A model generated the notes under the pieces. That model had not been told where the DNA came from. It worked only from the letters and a program-made list of their open reading frames with translations, and made no database searches. 64,000 nt of DNA from Punica granatum. Its lineage: Eukaryota > Streptophyta > Magnoliopsida > Myrtales > Lythraceae. The position numbers and the translations under genes are program-made. Every line of letters starts with the position of its first letter. The stretch's first letter is position 1. This document shows, one piece after another, positions 57,182 to 64,000 of this stretch. The stretch lies in assembly GCF_007655135.1 (NCBI RefSeq), contig NC_045128.1, forward strand, positions 11,098,001-11,162,000, in the 5' to 3' direction.

Positions 57182-57933
57182 CATGGTTGTTAGAATCGCG
57201 ATTCGAATCGTAGAATTTTACGATTCTACTATTCAAGGGGTAGCTAGCGATTTCGATTCTATGGCATGAATCGGGAAGGTAGAATCGTGTCTGAATCACG
57301 ATTCGAATCGCAGAATCGTAAAATCGGATCGATTCTACGATTCCAGTTTCAACCCAAAGTCGTATGCCCCCTCTCTCTCCCTCCTCATCTCTCTCATTGT
57401 GCGACAGTATTGCTCATTGGTTCTCTTATTTTATGAAAAGTTTGAAACTTATCTCTTGGCTATGAGTGATAGGGACCTGGAAAGTTTTTGAATCTGCTTC
57501 GAATTGGGCTCCGACCGATTCCTGATTGCCATCTGGTTTGAGATGATTTAGGCCGGAATTTTTCGACTTTTTTAAGTGCAGAGAAAGATGATTTCAAGAA
57601 GGGACGGACCACAAGAAGTTAGGGAGGAAAGTAGCTTCGCCTATAGGATTCGTGATCATTGTACTATATCGATTTTCATTAGAGGTTGTTATAGTGAGAG
57701 CGCTCTATTGTGAAGACTAAGCACCTTCTAATTTTGATGAATGAAATAGGGGGCAACAAGATTTACTATTTAATGTTTACTTCAACTATTTATGATATGA
57801 AATTTAGTGTGTGTATATATATGTTGTTTTTTTAATTAAAGGTAAAATCTTATAATTCACGATTCGATTTTACGATTCACGATTCCACGACCCTCGACCG
57901 ATTTTAGGTAGAATCGCAATTCTGACAACCTTG
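57182..57933. mobile_element. hAT-type MITE, 752 bp
   Basis: The ends CATGGTTGTTAGAATCGCGA and (inverse of right) CAAGGTTGTCAGAATTGCGA are inverted repeats. The flanking 8-bp GTCGAGAC (57174-57181) and ATCGAGAC (57934-57941) are a target duplication with one mismatch. Subterminal regions are built from CGATTCGAATCG- and AGAATCG-type short repeats in both orientations. No gene. It lies 130 bp upstream of the ATL gene's longest frame, so within its promoter. Confidence 0.85.
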
Positions 57934-57941
57934 ATCGAGAC

Positions 57942-59810
57942 TAATATGTAATCTTTGTTTAGTCATCAATTTGATCATGATTATAAAGTGTTTTCAGCAA
58001 GTTTTGTGAATCTGTACGCTGCAGATAAATTTCGCTAACTATCCATTTGTCACTAAATTACATTTTCGTGACTTTGACATGTCTTTCTGTGAAAGATTTT
58101 TAAAATTGCTGGCACTAAAGAACAGGGGAAAAAAACAAACTGATTCTTCAAAGGTTTTTGCTTGTTTATTCTCTGGGTTTTTGTGTCCACATACGATGGA
58201 TTAAACAAAGAAATTAATTATATTTAAAATGTTTTTCTATTGTCTAATTGTGTTTCTCTTTCTTGTGTCATGGTTGATATAATTGAATAGTTTAATCTGG
58301 AGGTGAGAGGAGTGGCGTAGAGGTGGAGCCGTGGAGGTGCTCAACTGAGTTTATTTATCAATCGGGATCGGGATTGGAAGTCAATTTTCTGGGTATTATC
58401 AGTAAACTTTTCGTTTTTAATAATAATAATAATAATGTCATCTTTCTGAATTATGATGGACCCCAGAAAAATAAAACGAACCCTTTTAATTATGTCCAAA
58501 TCGCATTTGCTATATCAAAATTTTTTCTGAGGTCATGAAGATTAGATTTGTTATTGTGCTCCATGTGAGATGTTACGTGCATATAACTGCTCCCCTAATG
58601 GGACAACTTAATTAATTCAACTTTATATAAGTTATTCAAAAATAAATGAAGCCAATATGCATATCTTGAGCGATGTATTCGAACTTTTCTTGGATCATTC
58701 AGGTAATTCTGGGGTCCGCAATCCTGGACGTACCGTTGAGAATTCCATTTAGAAATCCCATACATTAGGAAATCAATAGAAACATCCATTATACAATTAA
58801 AAGATATTAGAGTAGGTTTTTAAGAGTTTGTGTAGTATCAAACAACGCTAAGTATGACTACTGATTTTATTAAATTTTGTGCGTGCTATTTTCCCGGCAA
58901 AATTGATTCAACGTCGGAGAAGTATTGTGGTCCTACAAGCAAATGAAAAATTATGCAGCCAATTGCCTTTGTATTCCAAAATTTCTCTTTTATCGTTATG
59001 GTCATGTTATATTAAATTTGGAGAACATCACCAGAGAATCCATTGTCAACTGGCAAAGCCCTTAATACTTGACAAGGCAATATTGAAAGGTCAAACTTTG
59101 ATGTCATTTAAATTAAGCAAAAAAAAGTCAAAGCTTTGGATGAATTCTAGCCTTGGCACGAAGGTAGGTGATCCTGCTCCTCAACCCATTTGTGGAATTA
59201 CTTGATACCTGTTCGAACATCTGTTATATACGAGTCAGACTTCTCTACCTTTCCTGCAGTTGGTTGCTAACAGATAACAATCAAATCAACATCTACTTAC
59301 AATAATTTAAACCCATGTCTACGTACTATCAAAATTGCATCTTCTGGACCATACGAGGTTATGAATTGTAATGTATAGACGAGTTTGAGAGCGTGACCAC
59401 ATGGCTATGTAAAGTGACGCTTCATGCACCGCAACTAAAAACTACACGAATGGTCATAAAAGAGTAAGTATTATTGCATGGTAATAATGAAAGAGTAAGT
59501 ATTATTGCATTATAATATTATTAAAATGAGCCAAAGAAAGACTTATGAGATTGTTATAATTAGCAAAAGTTATGGCACATTGGTCACGTTATTGAACAGA
59601 CTTATGACGTTGTATTAATTAGCAGAAGTTATGGTCCATTGGTGACGTTATTGAACACATATTCATCTGTTTACGGCAATTCTCTATTGGTGATTTCTCA
59701 CTTCAACGGAGTGAAAAAGCATCTTCGAAGTATATATATTATTGTCCATTCTACTATAATTAATCTCATAGCCAGATAAGTTGACTGGTTATATTTTAAA
59801 TTCAACAGGG
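57942..59810. other. Intergenic stretch
   Basis: No recognised gene. It holds an (AAT)6 tract at 58419-58436 and a 59-bp tandem duplication at about 59541-59657 (ACTTATGA.. to GTTATTGAAC twice). Confidence 0.45.
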
Positions 59811-59819
59811 GCCGTTTAT

Positions 59820-60330
59820 TAGAGGTATTATTATGGTTAGTTAGGAAATAGAATATTTTGGAACAACATTGTATCGATATATAGGCCCTGTTTGGTTTCA
59901 CGATAATATTTTAGAATCACAATTCTAATTTAATTCTACCAACTACAAAACAAAATAACTCATACAAAGTCAAAAAGTGGATCCCATTTATATCACTTTT
60001 TCCCACAACAAAACAACATAACTCATACAAAGTCAAAGGGTGGGCCCCATTTATACCACTCAAAATCAAAATCAAAATCTGATTTTAAAATTATACTATG
60101 AAACCAAACGCAACCATAAGGTTTTTAGATAATTTTAGAATTGTCAACATCCCATTTGATATTGTGTTGATATATGGATGTCATTTATTTCCTAGTTTCA
60201 TTACTTCACTGATCCTATAAATAGGCCAGTTATTTCAGGTATTTCGTTGAGTCATTTAGAATAAGAACTCCGGTAGTTTGGCTTATGGCTACGATGCTCC
60301 AATATCTCCAATATCTTTTTGATAATATCA
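59820..60330 (+). mobile_element. LTR-like repeat, left copy, split by a MITE
   Basis: Contains TATTATTATGGTTAGTTAGG before the MITE at 59884-60115, and after it TTGATATATGGATGTCATTT, a TATA-like CCTATAAATAGGCC and GTAGTTTGGCTTATGG. The same blocks occur in order at 60645-60710 and 62680-62850, so these are two copies of one repeat, probably the LTRs of a short element whose interior is 60331-60644. Exact ends are not resolved. Confidence 0.55.
59884..60115. mobile_element. Tourist-like (PIF/Harbinger) MITE
   Basis: The ends GGCCCTGTTTGGTTTCA and (inverse of right) GGTTGCGTTTGGTTTCA form an inverted repeat, with 3-bp ATA on both sides. 232 bp, non-coding, with an internal duplication of ATAACTCATACAAAGTCAAA. 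Its ends resemble the GGCC.TGTTTG-type ends of the PIF element at 46611-50876. Confidence 0.78.
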
Positions 60331-60930
60331 GCACGGGACAATGGGACCTGTTGACAACAACACTGGACCTCTAAAGCCAACAAGGCTCAAGTCTATCTCT
60401 TTTGGCCTCTGAAGCTAAAATGTTCAAGCCGTTTATTTGACCTCTAACGGCAAGATGCCTTAAGTCAATTGATATTTTTTCGACCTATGAAGTCAAGATA
60501 CTCAAGTCGATTATTGTGATGGGAAAAGACCCATATCAATTCATACTCATCGCCGTCATGTCAAGAAATTACCTATTGTCAGATTTGATTATATGTTGGA
60601 GTTTATTCATGCAAGATAAGCATTCACTACGCTGCATGCAGATATTATTATGGTTAGTTAGGAAATAGAATATTGTGGAATAAGATCGTATTGATATATT
60701 AGGGTTATCCAGGGGCGGAGCCAATCTGTTGGTGGGAGGCAATTATTCCCCCAAATCCCAATAATGTCATATATTATTACCATAAAAATTTATTTCTATT
60801 CCATAGTTAATATAAATTTTCCCCTCAAAATATTATAAATTATGCCTTTGTCAAAGTATTTTGTACTGCCTAATGTGCGGTTTCGAAAAAACAAAATGAA
60901 TTGACCTTTGGGGATTTTTCATCTTGGCCC

Positions 60931-60960
60931 AAAATAAAATAAAATAAAATAAAATAAAAA
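60931..60960. repeat. (AAAAT)n microsatellite
   Basis: About six pentanucleotide units. Confidence 0.88.
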
Positions 60961-61503
60961 GATTAGTTGCATGCTGCCATATGGATCTTAAGCCCATTAT
61001 ATAAGCCCAACACATATTAAAAGAATCAAATTTAAGTGACTTTTCCCTTTGCTTGAGCAAGAAAAGAGACTAGAAGCTAAAGAGCCAAAGCCACAGAACC
61101 AAACTTGGAACGTAGGAAACCTAAAACGAACGATAGAGAGATACAGATAAAGAATGGTGCCACAGAGGAGGGACTGAGGAAAAGATCGGATTGCAAGCAT
61201 AGCAGTAAACTATAATATTCTTTGTTCTCTCTCCTTTCAATGTAAATGTAAGTATATGATGTTTAATATCTACTTCTCTCAATTCTCATACCTCTCCAAT
61301 CCTATGATCACTATTCTAAAGCTTTCTTTTGGGTCATGTGTTTGCGTTCCTGTGTAATTCATCGAAAATTCCTTGAGCTACCAGTGCTTGAAATAGATTG
61401 GACAACTTGTTTTGTTCATGTGTAAATATCTAAAGGGTATAAAGAGTAAAGATTGAATTTTTTTGGGTGCTATATTTAGATTGAATTTTTTTCTTGTGTA
61501 GAT

Positions 61504-62675
61504 ATGGATAAGTATCTTATAAAAAAGAAATCAACAGTACAAGAAACATTAACGACTAGAGCAAATGATGATTGAGAAAAAAGAAGACAAGTGGAAATCA
61601 ATTTGGAAGATCTCCCTTCAGATCTTGGGTTAAGGAAGAAAATTTCCGATTAAAATCCTAATGCTCGTGATAGAATTAGAATGCATTATTTGCAAAAAGG
61701 TCCATGTCAACCGAAAGGACACGATTTTTCTCAGAAGAAGTTCGGGAATAAATTCTGACTTTTTGTTCCAAAATGGTTTGAGGAGCATAAAAATTGGCTA
61801 GAATATAGTGTTGGGAAAGATGCCACCTTTTGTTTGTTTTGCTATCTTTATAGGCCGGAATTGGAGCTAAAGCAAGTGATGAAGTTTTTGTGTTGGAAGG
61901 ATATATAAATTGGAAGAAAAAAGAAAACTTCAATGAGCATGTCGGAGGTCCGAAGAGTGCTCATAACAAAGCTTGGAAAAAATGCGAAGATTTGATGAAT
62001 CGACAATAACATATCCGAATCGCTTTTGAGAAGCAATTTGAACAAGCACGGAAAGATTATCAGCTTCGTCTGCTTCACTTGATTGCATTCGTTTTCTTCT
62101 ATCTCAAGGCTTGGCATTCCGTGGTCACAATGAAACAGAAGAATAGCATAATCGAGGCAACTTTCTTCAACTTCTCTATTTTCTTGCTAGTCACAATGAT
62201 GTTATAAAAAATGTTGTCTTGAATAATGCTCCAGGAAATATGAAAATGATATCCCCTGATATTCAGAAGGATCTTATCCGTGCTTGCGCTATGAGACCAC
62301 TAATGCTAGTCTCCATGAGCCAGGGGACGAATTCTTTGCTATTTTACTTGACGAATCTCATGATGTTTCGGTTAAGGAACAAATGATGATTGCTCTAAGA
62401 TTTGTCAATTCGAAAGGTTGTGTTTTTGAGCATTTTCTTGGCATTGTTCATGTTAGTGATACAACCGCTTCCTCACCAAAAGCAGCTATTCAGCTTCTTT
62501 TTTTTTAAGTATAACTTGAGCTTGTCTAAAGTGCGAGGGCAAGGCTATGATGGGGGCAAATAACATGCGAGAGGAATTTAATGGACTCAAAACTTTGATC
62601 ATGCAGGAGAATCCTTCTGCTTATTATGTTCATTTTCTTCGCTCATCAACTTTGACAAACCATTTATCGATAATG
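61504..62675 (+). pseudogene. ZMYM1-like / hAT-related protein (TTF-type zinc finger), degenerate
   Basis: Remnant of the plant zinc-finger MYM-type 1-like family, domesticated-looking or still mobile hAT relatives. It begins MDKYLIKKKSTVQ. A TTF-type zinc-finger region follows in scattered frames: INLEDLPSDLGLRKKISD, RIRMHYLQKGPCQPKGHDF, WFEEHKNWLEYS, KDATFCLFCYLYR. The DUF4371/transposase-like core includes EFFAILLDESHDVSVKEQM, IALRFVNSKGCVFEHFLGIV and RGQGYDG (frame 62284-62508 and beyond). At least ten stops or frame changes occur. The sequence ends abruptly near 62675, before the dimerisation domain. Not functional. Confidence 0.78.
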
Positions 62676-62870
62676 CTAGGATTTTTAATATCCGATTTGA
62701 TATTACGTTGATATATGGATATCATTTATTTCCTATTTTCGTTACTTTACCGAGCCTATAATTAGACGAATTATTTTCATATATTTCATTGAATCATTGA
62801 GAATAAGAACTCCCCGTAGTTTGGCTTATGGCCGCCACTCTCTGATATCTCTATTGTCTATCTTATATTT

Positions 62871-64000
62871 AATTTCTTCGTGTTGTCATATGCCTTCTTG
62901 GTTTTTTTTTCTTTTTTCTTTCTTCCAACATGCAAGTATTATTGCGTCGTCTTACATTTTGTAGAGCAAATTCAATGTGGTAGTATTAAAAAAATCAGTG
63001 AAATTATGAGCAACGATCGGAATTTCATAAATTTTTAAGTCTTCACGTGACTTGTTTTACTAATTATTTTCACGATAAAACCTCTCGCAGTGATCACATC
63101 TGCACTTTTCGATGGTTGCGGTGGATTCTCTTGCAACTTTTGTTGACGAAAAATAAACAAATGAAACCACCGAAAAAAATTACACACATTTGTCTATATT
63201 TATCTACGATCACATCAATTCACACTGATTCCAGCTAGAGATGAGCAAAGCACATACGTAAACAATTTAACTTCATTTAAAAAAAATCCAGTTATGAAAT
63301 GAGTTAGAGTCTATGTACTATCGTGAATATTACTTTATTAAATGATTACAGCAAATTGAAATATTCATATCCACCAAATTGTTTCTTTTTCCTTTCGTTG
63401 CACTTGAAATATTCATATCCACCAAATTGAAATATTCACATCCCCCAAGTTGTTTTGCCTTCAGTTAATTAATGATTGAGAACCTGCGTATGCACCTCAA
63501 TTCTGACAACAATTTTCTTTACAATTTAGGTTCAAAACTTAAAGGAAAAATATATCTGCCCCCAGCACGAGATTTCAAACTTTATGTCAAAAGTGCCAAT
63601 ATATGCATGTGATTTTACTATTATGTCAATTCTAGCACTCCTTCAAATTTCCGGTTTAAATTAGCAGTGTGATCTTGATGTAACACATTGATAAGGTATT
63701 GTGGACCCAAATTAATATATATAAATATTTTTATGCGAATAAAATATCCACCTGCTCTAGGCCATTGCCCTGAGGTGATAGTCGCCGGCTCTTGGTGTCA
63801 TCAGCGAGACCACCATGCATCAGAATAAGCTCGACGGCAACTTTTGGGCTCGGTAGCGTCTCGGCAAGCATCCACCCCAACAAGGCTTTTTCTTTACTTT
63901 TTATAGAAAAAAATTATTTTAGAGACGCGGCATAAGAGATTTGGAGCAAAACTCAAAGATCAAGAGTCTACATCTAACTCAGAAAGAATTGTGTTAGGTT
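62871..64000. other. Intergenic end of window
   Basis: No gene recognised. Short direct repeats GAAATATTCATATCCACCAA occur near 63358-63440. Confidence 0.4.

Larger units (their letters stand above)
60645..62870 (+). mobile_element. LTR-like repeat, right copy, split by a ZMYM1/hAT-like insertion
   Basis: The left part, 60645-60710, and the right part, about 62680-62870, correspond to 59820-60330. The inserted sequence begins with CAGGGGCGGAGCCA (about 60710), an end typical of plant hAT-type elements carrying ZMYM1-like genes. The matching right end was not found, so the insertion is truncated or rearranged. Confidence 0.5.

Noticed and set aside
1..64000. CRISPR arrays, operons, ribosome binding sites
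   Set aside because: The DNA is plant nuclear; the regular repeats found (30, 34, 155, 156 bp) have no spacer structure.

Overview
The window is nuclear DNA of a flowering plant, most likely a woody eudicot. The signs are GT-AG introns in AT-rich sequence, plant-only gene families (UGT78-type glycosyltransferase, DUF26/Gnk2 antifungal protein, ATL42-type RING-H2 ligase, PP2C/PKG-like kinase), and many layers of plant transposons. The species cannot be named from the sequence.

Host genes are few and widely spaced. They are the last four exons of a PP2C/cGMP-dependent-kinase-like gene (1-857, +), a two-exon UGT78-type gene with an internal stop codon (9631-11301, +), a frameshifted DUF26 secreted-protein gene (37940-38351, +), and an intact intronless ATL42-like E3 ligase (55582-57051, -). 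I found no tRNA, rRNA or organellar sequence.

The rest is mostly transposon. From left to right:
- a decayed Ty1/copia element (1573-3660) with a second reverse-transcriptase scrap
- a solo LTR whose 5' edge lies in a 418-bp tandem duplication (4045-5709)
- a tRNA-derived SINE with target duplication (7097-7257)
- a complete TRIM (8827-9411)
- a tandem TRIM array (about 13220-13974)
- a duplicated AT-rich repeat, one copy ending at a 57-bp G run and the other split by a 2.2-kb gag-only LTR retrotransposon (17009-19229)
- two TRIMs in head-to-head palindrome (20719-21651)
- a Mutator-type MITE (22460-22756)
- a large LTR (23882-26667)
- two foldback elements bracketing a 7-copy array of a 156-bp repeat (27854-29450)
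- a 7.9-kb Mutator-like element (29451-37371)
- a second large LTR in reverse orientation (43673-51863), split by a PIF/Harbinger element that still encodes both its transposase and its Myb-like partner (46611-50876)
- two hAT-type elements with 8-bp target duplications, a Harbinger-type MITE, and a ruined ZMYM1/hAT-like gene near the end.

Two elements stand out. The Mutator-like element has roughly 320-bp inverted ends that are about 98% identical. It carries a MURA-type transposase on one strand and a convergent small gene for a GRF zinc-finger protein with a C-terminal membrane anchor. A 30-bp minisatellite of about 25 copies lies between their 3' ends. The transposase has one frame change and one in-frame stop. 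The PIF/Harbinger element, by contrast, looks coding-complete, with all catalytic residues visible. The nesting (PIF in LTR in segmental duplication; hAT in the sister duplicate; LTR element in the AT-rich repeat) gives a relative insertion order.
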